From contig JAPLCC010000056.1 in NCBI GenBank assembly GCA_026392415.1, positions 62,001-126,000 on the forward strand: a stretch of DNA of 64,000 bases. Direction: 5' to 3'. This stretch comes from Propionibacteriales bacterium. GTDB lineage: Bacteria; Actinomycetota; Actinomycetes; Propionibacteriales; Nocardioidaceae. A program made the position numbers and the translations under genes. Below are positions 18,333-28,903 of this stretch, one piece after another. The notes under the pieces are model-generated. The model did not search any database and was not told the origin of the DNA. It was given only the letters and a program-made list of their open reading frames with translations. Every line of letters begins with the position of its first letter. The stretch's first letter is position 1.

Positions 18333-21300
18333 TCACCCGGCGAGATGACCCCAGTCGTTGCTGAGGTCGGTCCAGGGGCCGATCGCGGCGACCGCGCCGT
18401 CGACCAGCACCACGACCCGGTCGGCCTGGGTGAGCGCCGCCCGCTTGGAGGTCGCTCCGATGACGGTGGTGTCACGCTCCCGCAGGGCCACCCAGAGCTC
18501 CACCTCGGTGGCCGCGTCGAGCGCACTCGAGACGTCGTCTGCGAGCAGCAGCTCGGTGTCCGCGGCGAGCGCTCGGGCCAGGGCCAGGCGCTGCACCTGA
18601 CCCCCGGACAGTCGTACGCCGCGGTGCCCGACGACCGCGTCGGCGCCCCCGGCCTCCAGGACGTCCTGGCCCAACCGGGCGGCGTCGACCGGGCGGTCGA
18701 ACTCCCGGTCGTGCCCGAGCTGGACGTTGTCGGCGAAGGTGCCCGACAGCACCCGCGGGACCTGGGCGACGTGTCCGACCTGGCTGGGACGGAGGAAGAC
18801 CTCCGGGTCCGTGACCGTCTCGCCGTTCCAGCGCACCGTGCCGGTGTGGTCGATCAGGCCCGCGAGCGCTGAGAGCAGGCTCGACTTGCCGGAACCGACC
18901 TGGCCGACGAGCAGGACGAGCTCGCCGCGATCGACGGTCAGGTCGACGCCGGCGACGCCGATCGTGCCGTCGTCGTGCAGGGCACAGAGGCCACGGAGCT
19001 CGAGCGACTCGAGCCGGACCCGCGGATGCTCCACCGGGTCGGGCGCCGCTCCCGTGACCAGGTCGACGTCCTCGGGCAGCTCCATCAGGTCGCGGCCGCC
19101 GGCGAACCGGCTCGTCGCACGCTGCCACGCACGGACGCCCGGAGCCTCGGTGACGACGGCGCCGGCCACCCGGCCGAACCAGTCGAAGCCGTTGACCGCG
19201 GTGGCGACGAGCAGCGCGGTGGCCAGTCCCCACACGTCGGCCCAGAACAGCGCCCACGCGGTGACCACGCCGACCTGGACCATCACGATCGGTACGCCGT
19301 CCAGGAAGGCCTGCACGCGATGCTCGAAGACCGCTGCCTCGACCCGGCCGCCGTCGACCCGGCGCAGGTGGGCGTGCACGTCGGGAGTGCGCCCGGCCAG
19401 CTTGACCGTGCGGGCCGACTCGACGGCCGAGACCAGGGCACGACCGAAGCCGGCGCGGGCGGTCGAGGACCGCGCGGCCGAGCGCCCCGCGATCGGCCGA
19501 CCGATGGAGGAGGCCAGGGCGCTGGACGTCATCACGGCGAGCAGCACCGCCCCCGCCAGCCAGGTCCCGCCCGCGATCATGGTGATGAGGGCGATCAGGA
19601 TGCCGTTGACGAAGTCGACCCAGCGGTCGGAGTAACGAGCGAACCGGTCGGCGTCCATCGACCGGGCCACGACCTCGCCGGGTGGCGTCCGGGGCAGTCG
19701 GTGCGTGCGGATCTGGCCGACGAGGACCGCCATCCGCACGCGCAGCATGACCTCGATCCACCAGCGCGGGTAGCGGCGGAAGGCATCGGCCAGGAGGATC
19801 GGCGCGACCAGGAGGCAGAGTGCCAGCAGGCCCGTGGTCACGGTCGGCGTCTGCCCGGCGGCAAGCCGCTGGACGCAAAGACCCCAGAGCAGACCGGTGA
19901 TCGCTCCGAGCGGCGCGAAGATGCTGCCGCCGAGGAACAGCAGCACGGAGTAGATGCCCCACCACGGTCGCACCCACATGGCGCGCCAGGTGCCCCGAGT
20001 CAGGGTCGAGCCGGCGCCGACAGGTGGCCGCTCCGGTGGCGTGCCCGTACGACGCCGTCCACCCACGGCCGTGGCGAGGTCCGCGTCCTCCGACTCGTCG
20101 GGATCGGCGCTGTCGAACGGACCGGACATCGCGCTGGCCACGACCAGACGACGGAACGGACCCTCGACGCTCGCGAGAGTCTCGCGCAGACCCTGCTGGA
20201 TCACCCGGCCGTGGTCGAGGACCGCGACCATCTCGGCGCGCTCGATGGTGCCGAGACGGTGGGCGACGAGCACACCTGTGCGTCCGGTGATCAGGCGGTC
20301 GGCCGCAGCCACGACCCTGCTCTCGGTGACCGGGTCCATCCGGGCGGTGGCCTCGTCGAGCACCACCACCTGCACGTGACGGACCAGCAGCCGCGCGAAA
20401 GCGACCAGTTGCTCCTCCCCCGCCGACAGGCGGGTGCCGCCGGGGCCGAGCAGCGTGTCGAGTCCCTCGGGCAGCCCGTCGACCCAGTCGGTGAGACCGA
20501 GCTCCGCCACCGCCGACTCGATGTCCTCACGCGGGGTGGCGGAGAAGAGGGCGATGTTCTCGGCAAGGGTGCCGGCGAGGATCTCGGTGCGCTGGGTGAC
20601 CACCCCGACCCGACGCCGCAGCTCGTGGAGATCGAGCGTGGTGATGTCGACGCCACCCAGGAAGATCGTGCCCGGCGGCGGCTCGACCGCCCGCGAGAGC
20701 AGCGACGCGAGCGTCGACTTGCCCGAACCCGTCCGGCCCACCAGCGCGAGGGTGTGCCCGGCCTCGACGACCAGGTTGACGTCGCGGAGGCCGAAGGTGC
20801 CTTCGGCATAGGAGAAGTCCAGGCCGCGGATGCTGAGATCCAGTGCGCCGACCGGCACGGGCTCGCCACCGACGGGCTCCGCCTCGACGGCCAGCAGCTG
20901 GCGCAGGCGGAGCACCGCACCGAGGCCGGCCTGGATGTCGGGCAGCTGGTGGGCGAGGTTGTTGATCTGGCCGACGAAGATCGTGGTGACCAGGAAGAGC
21001 GTGACGAGGCGGGCCAGGCCGAGGTCGCCGTGGCTGACCAACGCGACACCGGAGACGGCGACCGCCACCAGCAGGCCGTGCAGCAGCAGCCCGACCCGGA
21101 TCGCGAGATTGGCCTCGACCACCAGCACCTGCCGGAACTTCTCGTGCACCGACGCCGACAGCTGCGCGAGGCGTCGTACGGCGAAGGCCTGGCCTCGGCT
21201 CGTCCGCAGGTCGTCGCGGCCGGCGATGCCCTCCTCGAGAGCGGCCGCGTGATCGGTCCACGCCGCTTCCTCGATGACTTTCAACCGGGCGATCTGGACG

Positions 21301-21884
21301 AGGTAGGGACGCATCACCCACACCGTCACGGCGCCGACCACCGGGAACAGGATGGCGGCAGGCCACCACGTCACGCCCGCAACGATCCACATCGGGATCG
21401 CACCGAACACCGTGCGCATCGCCATCCAGATCTGCTGGCGGAGCAGCGTGCCGACCTCGTGGGTGTCGTCGTCGACCCGGTCGAGCACCTCGCCGACGGC
21501 CTGCTCCGTCAGGTGCTCCAGGGGCTGCTGCAGGGCAGCGCTCAGCAGGTCACCCCGCAGCCGACCCTCGGCCCGGTCCACCACCCCGGCCCAGACGACT
21601 CGTCCCGACGTGTCGACCACGGCGGCACCGACGACGAGCAGCGCCAGCCACCCGACGAGGGCACCGGAGGGCTGATCGGCGATGCGACCGGCGACCACCG
21701 TGCCCAGAGCCTGCGCCAGCGCGGCGAGCGCCACAGCGGCGACGGCGAAGCCTGCGGCGCGCCCGCGCATCCGACGCCAGTCGAGGCGCCGAGCGGGATC
21801 GGCGACAACGCCATCGGCTGCGGGCAAGGAGGCCCGGGTCAACGTCGTCGTCACTGGATCGAGAGTAGTTGCTGCCGCCGACAA
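18333..21884 (-). CDS. Fused tandem ABC exporter (TMD-NBD-TMD-NBD)
   Basis: A 1183-aa polypeptide joins two exporter halves that are usually separate. TMD1 is residues 40-310 and NBD1 345-575, with Walker A LVGRTGSGKST, an atypical signature LSAGEE, Walker B VVLDEAT and switch His in VAHRL. TMD2 is about 640-880 and NBD2 950-1183, with LVGQVGSGKSS, LSGGQ, Walker B LLLADDV (Asp for Glu) and no switch His. So one ATP site is consensus and the other degenerate, as in heterodimeric exporters. Start TTG 21884 has GGAGG only 3 bases upstream; GTG 21854 is an alternative. The cargo is unknown; no regulator is adjacent. Confidence 0.9.
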   Translation of the reverse strand: MSAAATTLDPVTTTLTRASLPAADGVVADPARRLDWRRMRGRAAGFAVAAVALAALAQALGTVVAGRIADQPSGALVGWLALLVVGAAVVDTSGRVVWAGVVDRAEGRLRGDLLSAALQQPLEHLTEQAVGEVLDRVDDDTHEVGTLLRQQIWMAMRTVFGAIPMWIVAGVTWWPAAILFPVVGAVTVWVMRPYLVQIARLKVIEEAAWTDHAAALEEGIAGRDDLRTSRGQAFAVRRLAQLSASVHEKFRQVLVVEANLAIRVGLLLHGLLVAVAVSGVALVSHGDLGLARLVTLFLVTTIFVGQINNLAHQLPDIQAGLGAVLRLRQLLAVEAEPVGGEPVPVGALDLSIRGLDFSYAEGTFGLRDVNLVVEAGHTLALVGRTGSGKSTLASLLSRAVEPPPGTIFLGGVDITTLDLHELRRRVGVVTQRTEILAGTLAENIALFSATPREDIESAVAELGLTDWVDGLPEGLDTLLGPGGTRLSAGEEQLVAFARLLVRHVQVVVLDEATARMDPVTESRVVAAADRLITGRTGVLVAHRLGTIERAEMVAVLDHGRVIQQGLRETLASVEGPFRRLVVASAMSGPFDSADPDESEDADLATAVGGRRRTGTPPERPPVGAGSTLTRGTWRAMWVRPWWGIYSVLLFLGGSIFAPLGAITGLLWGLCVQRLAAGQTPTVTTGLLALCLLVAPILLADAFRRYPRWWIEVMLRVRMAVLVGQIRTHRLPRTPPGEVVARSMDADRFARYSDRWVDFVNGILIALITMIAGGTWLAGAVLLAVMTSSALASSIGRPIAGRSAARSSTARAGFGRALVSAVESARTVKLAGRTPDVHAHLRRVDGGRVEAAVFEHRVQAFLDGVPIVMVQVGVVTAWALFWADVWGLATALLVATAVNGFDWFGRVAGAVVTEAPGVRAWQRATSRFAGGRDLMELPEDVDLVTGAAPDPVEHPRVRLESLELRGLCALHDDGTIGVAGVDLTVDRGELVLLVGQVGSGKSSLLSALAGLIDHTGTVRWNGETVTDPEVFLRPSQVGHVAQVPRVLSGTFADNVQLGHDREFDRPVDAARLGQDVLEAGGADAVVGHRGVRLSGGQVQRLALARALAADTELLLADDVSSALDAATEVELWVALRERDTTVIGATSKRAALTQADRVVVLVDGAVAAIGPWTDLSNDWGHLAG

Positions 21885-21913
21885 GTTCCTCCGAGTTTCT
21901 TCCGGCCAAGCGG

Positions 21914-21972
21914 TAGTCCCTGACGAAAAGCACCTGCAGCGCGGCGTTTTCGGTGCTTTTCGTCAGGGACTA
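21914..21972. repeat. Perfect 21-bp inverted repeat in the icd/ABC gap
   Basis: The arms at 21914-21934 (beginning TAGTCCCTGACG) and 21952-21972 are exact complements, with a 17-base spacer. It lies between the ABC exporter start and a second hairpin that ends icd, so it may add termination or block read-through. Perfect arms of this length could also mark a small palindromic mobile repeat; a second copy is not seen in the window. Confidence 0.8.
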
Positions 21973-21983
21973 TCCGGAAATGA

Positions 21984-22021
21984 CAGGACTCCCGGGGCGA
22001 TCGCTCACTCCGGGAGTCCTG
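21984..22021 (-). terminator. icd terminator hairpin
   Basis: A perfect 12-bp GC-rich stem, CAGGACTCCCGG (21984-21995) with its complement at 22010-22021, has a 14-base loop. It begins 16 bases beyond the icd stop on the reverse strand. No U-tract follows. Confidence 0.7.
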
Positions 22022-22036
22022 GTCAGGCGGTGGTGG

Positions 22037-24226
<2,190 letters not shown>

Positions 24227-24260
24227 GTCCGGGCGACACTCCTGAGGCGTTGAGTGGGAT

Positions 24261-24274
24261 TCTTGACGTCAAGA
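24261..24274. promoter_or_regulatory. Palindrome upstream of icd
   Basis: TCTTGACGTCAAGA is a perfect 14-bp palindrome within the 156-base gap between the divergent icd and aquaporin starts. It lies 35-48 bases from the icd start, around where a promoter is expected. Such symmetry suits a dimeric regulator (MarR- or TetR-like), but no regulator gene is nearby and the protein cannot be named. Confidence 0.4.
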
Positions 24275-24382
24275 TACCTGACGCGTGGGACCAGCGTCCC
24301 GTTCGGCCCCCACCCTAGTGATTAGAGTGCTCGGCGTAACCCGGCTCGATTTTCGGGACCCGATCCGAGGAAGAGAAGAAAT

Positions 24383-25378
24383 ATGACTGACGTAGCCATG
24401 GCTGACGCCGCCGTCGAAGCACCACCCACCACCGTGCACAAGCTCCTGGCCGAATTCATCGGTACCTTCGCGCTCGTCCTGATCGGCTGCGGCGTCGCCG
24501 TCGTCAACAGCGGCGAGATCGTCCAGACGGGCCTGGCCTTCGGTCTCACCGTGACCCTGATGGCCTACGCGTTCGGCCGCATCTCGGGCGGACACTTCAA
24601 CCCGGCCGTGTCGGTGGGCGCCGCCCTCGGCGGCCGCACGTCATGGCGCGACGCCGGCATGTACATCGGCGCGCAGATCGCCGGCGGCATCGTCGGTGCC
24701 CTCGTGCTGATGATCCTGTTCCTGGGCATCGACGGCTTCGACGCGTTCGACAGCGACGCTCCCCTGGGCACCAACGGCTTCAGCGCCGGCGGCTACGACT
24801 ACGCCTGGTGGGCCGCATTCCTCATCGAGGTCATCTTCACCTTCCTGTTCGTCTTCGTGATCCTCGCGGTGACCGACAAGCGCAATGCAGCCAACGCGAT
24901 GCTCGCGCCACTGGCCATCGGTGTGACGCTCGCCGTCATCCACTTCATGCTGATCCCGCTCACCGGCACCTCGCTCAACCCGGCCCGTTCGATCGGCCCG
25001 GCCATCTTCAGCGGCGGCGACTGGCTCGTCCAGCTGTGGCCGTTCATCCCGGCACCGCTCCTCGGCGGCGCCATCGCGGGCCTGCTCTACCCGATCCTGT
25101 TCGGCCACGGCGACGACCCGGTCCCCGGATCGGGCCTGAACTTCGGCAGCGGCGGCTCGTCCAACCCCGGCTTCACCCAGCAGTGGAACCAGCCGCACGC
25201 CCCGCAGGACCAGCCCATCATCCAGGACGGCTGGCAGTGGGACCCCGCTTCACAGCAGTGGATCCCCGCGCAGCAGCAGGCCTTCCCGCCGGCCGCTCCG
25301 GCCGCCCCGGAGGCGCAGCAGCCCGGTGGCTGGGCACCGCCGGCGAGCGACCAGACGCAGGTGCGTCCGCCGCAGTAG
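24383..25378 (+). CDS. Aquaporin (MIP family) with Gln/Pro-rich tail
   Basis: The 331-aa protein has the six-helix, two-half-helix MIP fold with both signature loops: HFNPAVS and TSLNPARS. The Phe of LAFGLTV, His of AVIHFM and Arg after the second NPA match the narrow F-H-R filter of E. coli AqpZ, predicting a water channel rather than a glycerol facilitator. Unusual for the family is about 85 C-terminal residues rich in Gln, Pro and Trp (QQWNQPHAPQDQ, WQWDPASQQW), probably cytoplasmic and disordered. A GAGGAAGAG ribosome site precedes the ATG. It is a single gene between icd and a terminator. Confidence 0.93.
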   Translation: MTDVAMADAAVEAPPTTVHKLLAEFIGTFALVLIGCGVAVVNSGEIVQTGLAFGLTVTLMAYAFGRISGGHFNPAVSVGAALGGRTSWRDAGMYIGAQIAGGIVGALVLMILFLGIDGFDAFDSDAPLGTNGFSAGGYDYAWWAAFLIEVIFTFLFVFVILAVTDKRNAANAMLAPLAIGVTLAVIHFMLIPLTGTSLNPARSIGPAIFSGGDWLVQLWPFIPAPLLGGAIAGLLYPILFGHGDDPVPGSGLNFGSGGSSNPGFTQQWNQPHAPQDQPIIQDGWQWDPASQQWIPAQQQAFPPAAPAAPEAQQPGGWAPPASDQTQVRPPQ

Positions 25379-25392
25379 CTCCTGCTTCAACT

Positions 25393-25424
25393 CACGGGGT
25401 CCGTCGTTCGCGACGGGCCCCGTG
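25393..25424 (+). terminator. Aquaporin terminator hairpin (also serves the convergent lipoprotein gene)
   Basis: CACGGGGTCCGTCG (25393-25406) pairs with CGACGGGCCCCGTG over a TTCG tetraloop, with one G-T pair. It sits 14 bases after the aquaporin stop and 2 bases before the end of the convergent lipoprotein gene, so it can terminate both. Confidence 0.8.
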
Positions 25425-25426
25425 TG

Positions 25427-26170
25427 TCATTTCTGCTCGAACGACACGAGTACGACGACCTCTTCGCCGCCCGAGATCGTCTCCTCACGGATCAGACCGA
25501 CGTCCTTCGCGTACAGCTTGCGCTCAACCAGCCCCGGCTCGAGCGGCGTCGTGTCCTCGGTCTCGAGCAGCCCGGTGAACTCCCCGAACGGCACGATCGC
25601 GGTGGCGTCGAGTGACAGCACCGCAGCCTGGTCCTCGGCCTCGCCGCGCAGGTACTCCATCCGGTAGCCGTCGCCGACCCGGGGCGCAGCCGCCATCGCG
25701 AGACCGGCCTCCGCGCCGTCGACCCCGGCCTCCCAGGATCCTTCGGTCGACGACCGGCCGTCGTCGTACTCCGTGGTGGCCTCGCCGAGGTACCAGACGT
25801 TTCCTTCGGTGTCCTGCGCGAACCAGTCGCGGGTGTCCTCGAGGACCTCGCCCTCGGCGTCGGTGACGACATCGTGGACGACCGTCGCGGTGACTCCGCC
25901 GATCCTGCGGGTCTCGTCGAGGACCGTCACCGTGATCGTCTCCTCGCCGTCCTCCGACGTCGCCCGGTAGACCCAGGTGTTGCCGGGCACCAGCGGGAGC
26001 AGAGGGTTGTCGATGCGAGAAACGAAGTCGGCGGCCGAGAGGCTCGGCGTCGGGATCTCCAGGCCGTCGACGCCGGTGGGCGGACTCGGTTCGGAGGCTG
26101 ATCCGCAGCCGGAGAGGGCCAGACCCGTGAGTCCGATGGCAACCACCGATGACCGACCGCGCGTCCACAT
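25427..26170 (-). CDS. Secreted lipoprotein of unknown function
   Basis: The 247-aa protein (from ATG 26170; ATG 26188 possible) begins with a signal peptide of type II with lipobox LSGC, so it should be anchored to the outer face of the membrane. After a short Pro-rich linker comes a beta-rich domain with the phrase RIDNPLLPLVPGNTWVY. I have seen this phrase in uncharacterised actinobacterial proteins, often near RDWFAQDTEGNVWYLG. Many charged and acidic residues follow. It diverges from mdh with 94 bases between. No enzymatic motif is recognised. Confidence 0.8.
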   Translation of the reverse strand: MWTRGRSSVVAIGLTGLALSGCGSASEPSPPTGVDGLEIPTPSLSAADFVSRIDNPLLPLVPGNTWVYRATSEDGEETITVTVLDETRRIGGVTATVVHDVVTDAEGEVLEDTRDWFAQDTEGNVWYLGEATTEYDDGRSSTEGSWEAGVDGAEAGLAMAAAPRVGDGYRMEYLRGEAEDQAAVLSLDATAIVPFGEFTGLLETEDTTPLEPGLVERKLYAKDVGLIREETISGGEEVVVLVSFEQK

Positions 26171-26264
26171 GACGCCATCGTCTCGCATCTCTGCCCGGGT
26201 GCCGCGGCGAGGTCGGGCGCTGCTAGCGTCGCCGGAGTCCGCACGTATCCCCTTAGGAGTCCCT

Positions 26265-27251
26265 GTGAGCACCAGCCCGCTCAAGGTGGCCGTGACCGGC
26301 GCAGCCGGCCAGATCGGCTACAGCCTTCTCTTCCGCATCGCCAGTGGCGCCATTGCCGGCGACCGTCCGGTCGAGCTCCGCCTGCTCGAGATCGAGCCGG
26401 CCCTCAAGGCCCTCGAGGGCGTCGTGATGGAGCTCGACGACTGCGCGTTCCCGAACCTCGCCGGCGTCGTGATCGGCTCCGACCCGGAGCAGGTCTTCGA
26501 CGGCGTCAACCTCGCCATGCTCGTCGGCGCCCGCCCGCGCGGCCCCGGCATGGAGCGCGGCGACCTGCTGGCCGCCAACGGCGCGATCTTCACCGCGCAG
26601 GGCAAGGCCCTCAACAAGGTCGCTGCTGACGACGTCCGCATCGGTGTCACCGGCAACCCGGCCAACACCAACGCGCTGATCGCGGCGAGCAACGCCCCCG
26701 ACATCCCCAAGGACCGGTTCTCGGCACTGACCCGCCTCGACCACAACCGGGCCATCTCGCAGCTGGCCGCCAAGACCGGCTCCGACGTCACCGACATCAA
26801 GAAGATCACGATCTGGGGCAACCACTCGGCCACCCAGTACCCCGACATCTTCCACGCGGAGATCGGCGGCAAGAACGCCGCTGAGGTCGTGGGCGACCAG
26901 GCCTGGATCGCCGACACCTTCATCCCGACCGTCGCCAAGCGCGGCGCCGCGATCATCGACGCCCGCGGTGCCTCCTCGGCCGCCTCGGCCGCGTCCGCCA
27001 CCTGCGACGCCGCCCGCGACTGGCTGAACGGCACGCCCGCGGGTGACTGGGTCTCCATGGCCGTCGTCTCCGACGGTTCCTACGGCGTCCCCGAGGGCCT
27101 CGTCTCCTCGTTCCCGGTCACCACCGCGAACGGCGACTGGAGCATCGTCCAGGGCCTCGAGATCGACGACTTCTCGCGCGGCAAGATCGACGCGTCCGTC
27201 GCCGAGCTGGCCGACGAGAAGGCTGCCGTCACGGAGCTCGGCCTCATCTGA
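26265..27251 (+). CDS. mdh: Malate dehydrogenase
   Basis: Malate dehydrogenase interconverts malate and oxaloacetate with NAD in the TCA cycle (328 aa). Motifs are the Rossmann GAAGQIGYSLL, the active-site loop VGARPRGPGMERGDLL with substrate Arg residues, LTRLDHNRA, and catalytic His in IWGNHSATQYPD. It belongs to the cytosolic/actinobacterial MDH type rather than the LDH-like MDH. GTG 26265 is supported by AGGAG 6 bases before it; a longer frame upstream overlaps the lipoprotein gene antisense and is rejected. A palindromic repeat follows, then convergent DUF3017. Confidence 0.96.
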   Translation: MSTSPLKVAVTGAAGQIGYSLLFRIASGAIAGDRPVELRLLEIEPALKALEGVVMELDDCAFPNLAGVVIGSDPEQVFDGVNLAMLVGARPRGPGMERGDLLAANGAIFTAQGKALNKVAADDVRIGVTGNPANTNALIAASNAPDIPKDRFSALTRLDHNRAISQLAAKTGSDVTDIKKITIWGNHSATQYPDIFHAEIGGKNAAEVVGDQAWIADTFIPTVAKRGAAIIDARGASSAASAASATCDAARDWLNGTPAGDWVSMAVVSDGSYGVPEGLVSSFPVTTANGDWSIVQGLEIDDFSRGKIDASVAELADEKAAVTELGLI

Positions 27252-27252
27252 C

Positions 27253-27350
27253 GTCTCGATACACCGCCTCGTTCCTCGGCGGCACTCGACGACCCCAGGG
27301 TGGTCGAGTGGCCAACCGCCGAGGCACGAGGCGGTTGGCGTATCGAGACC
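27253..27350. repeat. Palindromic intergenic element, copy 1 (head-to-head pair)
   Basis: Two imperfect inverted copies face each other. The left runs 27253-27296 and starts GTCTCGATAC; the right runs 27302-27350 and ends CGTATCGAGACC. Each has internal dyad CGCCTCG/CGAGGCG-like pairs and a CTCGACGACC or complementary end. It fills the gap between convergent mdh and DUF3017. Related single copies occur at 37595 and 41131. Confidence 0.75.
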
Positions 27351-27685
27351 TAAACGGGCTGATCAGGGATGGTCAGGGCGAGCACGAAGAGGGTGCCGCC
27401 GATGAGCAGCAGGATGGCGACGTCGAGGAACCGGTGACGTACGGCGAGCATGCCGGCGTCCTTCTCCGGCAGGGCGAGCCGCAGGAGGGCAGCGGAACCG
27501 AGCACGCCGGCGATGATCTGGATCCCGACCCGCCAGTCGGAGTTCGCTGCCACGACGAGGCCGACCAGGGTCATCACGAGGATCGCGAGATAACAGAAAC
27601 CGCCGATCGTCGACGGGGCGTACCGCCGCGGACGAGGCTCCTCCTCGGGCGGGACCGCTCCTGCGCCTGCCAGGTCGTCGCTCAG
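27350..27685 (-). CDS. DUF3017 membrane protein, probable CTG start
   Basis: The frame gives 111 aa: an acidic/basic N-terminus with RPRRYAPSTIGGFCY, three membrane helices (about residues 33-50, 57-72, 90-107), the charged loop LPEKDAGMLAVRHRFLD and the end IPDQPV. This is the remembered DUF3017 pattern, found after folD in actinobacteria. No ATG, GTG or TTG exists in frame before TM1; GTG 27577 would remove the conserved N-terminus. CTG 27685 overlaps the folD stop as CTGA, making it the likeliest start. Function is unknown. Confidence 0.72.
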   Translation of the reverse strand: MSDDLAGAGAVPPEEEPRPRRYAPSTIGGFCYLAILVMTLVGLVVAANSDWRVGIQIIAGVLGSAALLRLALPEKDAGMLAVRHRFLDVAILLLIGGTLFVLALTIPDQPV

Positions 27686-28557
27686 TGTGCTGCCCTTCCG
27701 CCCTCACGCGCGACCTGCTGCTCGGCCATCGACACCACGTTGGCCAGCAGCATCGCGCGGGTCATCGGCCCGACGCCACCCGGGTTCGGAGAGACCCAGC
27801 CCGCGACACCCCAGACGTCGTCGGCCACGTCACCGGCGATCTTGCCGTCGACCCGGCTGACGCCGACATCGAGGACGGCCGCGCCGGGCTTGACCATGTC
27901 GCCGGTGATGATGCCCGGCACGCCCGCGGCAGCCACCACGATGTCGGCCTTGCGGACGTGCTGGGCCAGGTCGACGGTGCCGGTGTGGCACAGCGTGACC
28001 GTGGCGTTCTCGGAGCGTCGGGTCAGCAGGAGGCCGAGCGGGCGACCGACGGTGATGCCGCGACCGACGACGACCACCTCGGCACCGGCGATCGGCACGT
28101 CGTGGCGACGCAGCAGCTCGACGATGCCGTACGGCGTGCACGGCAGCGGCGCCTCGTTGCCGAGCACCAGCCAGCCGAGGTTGGTGGGATGCAGGCCGTC
28201 GGCGTCCTTGGCCGGGTCGATCAGGCCGAGCACGCGGTTCTCGTCGCGACCGCGGGGCAGGGGCAGCTGGACGATGTAGCCGGTGCAGTCCGGGTCGGCG
28301 TTGAGGCCGGCGACGGCGTCCTCGATCTCCTGCTGCGTGGCGACCTCGGGCAGGTCGACGCGGATCGAGGCGATACCGACCTCGGCGCAGTCCTTGTGCT
28401 TGCCGTTGACGTACCAGCGCGAGCCCGGGTCGTCACCGACCAGCACCGTGCCGAGGCCGGGCGTGATGCCCTGCTCCGACAGCTTGGCGACGCGGACCCG
28501 CAGTTCGTCCTTGATCGCCGCCGCGGTCGCGGACCCGTCGAGCTTCTGTGCCGTCAC
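27682..28557 (-). CDS. folD: Methylenetetrahydrofolate dehydrogenase / cyclohydrolase
   Basis: FolD converts 5,10-methylene-THF to 10-formyl-THF in two steps, giving the formyl donor used by PurN and PurH (291 aa). YVNGKHKDC carries the catalytic Tyr and Lys, QLPLPRG and ADGLHPTNLG line the folate site, and VVGRGITVGRPLGLLL plus NPGGVGPMTRAML are the NADP-binding and C-terminal signatures. It lies in one operon with purN and purH, a functional grouping around one-carbon metabolism. The stop overlaps the CTG of DUF3017. Confidence 0.97.
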   Translation of the reverse strand: MTAQKLDGSATAAAIKDELRVRVAKLSEQGITPGLGTVLVGDDPGSRWYVNGKHKDCAEVGIASIRVDLPEVATQQEIEDAVAGLNADPDCTGYIVQLPLPRGRDENRVLGLIDPAKDADGLHPTNLGWLVLGNEAPLPCTPYGIVELLRRHDVPIAGAEVVVVGRGITVGRPLGLLLTRRSENATVTLCHTGTVDLAQHVRKADIVVAAAGVPGIITGDMVKPGAAVLDVGVSRVDGKIAGDVADDVWGVAGWVSPNPGGVGPMTRAMLLANVVSMAEQQVAREGGRAAH

Positions 28558-28582
28558 GTGCGCATCCTCTCAGTGCGGTCCA

Positions 28583-28900
28583 TCAGAAGACGAACCGGAA
28601 TTCCTTGGTCCCCATGCCAGCCCGGACCGCGGCCAGCACGCGGCCGACCTCGGCGTCACCGAGACCAGCCTCCGCGAACACCCGCACGAGCCAGCGGTAG
28701 TCGTCCGGGCGTTGCCACAGACCCACCCGGTCCCTCGGGTCGATGGGCAGGTTGGCCCCGACCAGCACCCGTTCGGCCCGGGAGTAGCCGTAGGTGTCGT
28801 CGGGAATGTCCGCGACGTCGAAGCGGACCTCACGTCCATGGTCCTCGACGAGGACGTTCGTGCGGTGCTCCCCGTCGTCGTACCGACCCGTGATGACCAT
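28583..28900 (-). CDS. Small conserved-looking protein of unknown function
   Basis: This 105-aa soluble, acidic protein is not recognised. It begins MVITGRYDD and ends with the aromatic EFRFVF. Tryptophan- and charge-rich VGLWQRPDDYRWLVRVF lies in the middle and a small helical segment LGDAEVGRVLAAV follows. It starts 3 bases after the purH stop and ends 25 bases before folD, so it is translated in the purine/folate operon. The surrounding codon bias is normal, arguing for a real gene. Confidence 0.65.
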   Translation of the reverse strand: MVITGRYDDGEHRTNVLVEDHGREVRFDVADIPDDTYGYSRAERVLVGANLPIDPRDRVGLWQRPDDYRWLVRVFAEAGLGDAEVGRVLAAVRAGMGTKEFRFVF

Positions 28901-28903
28901 GAC

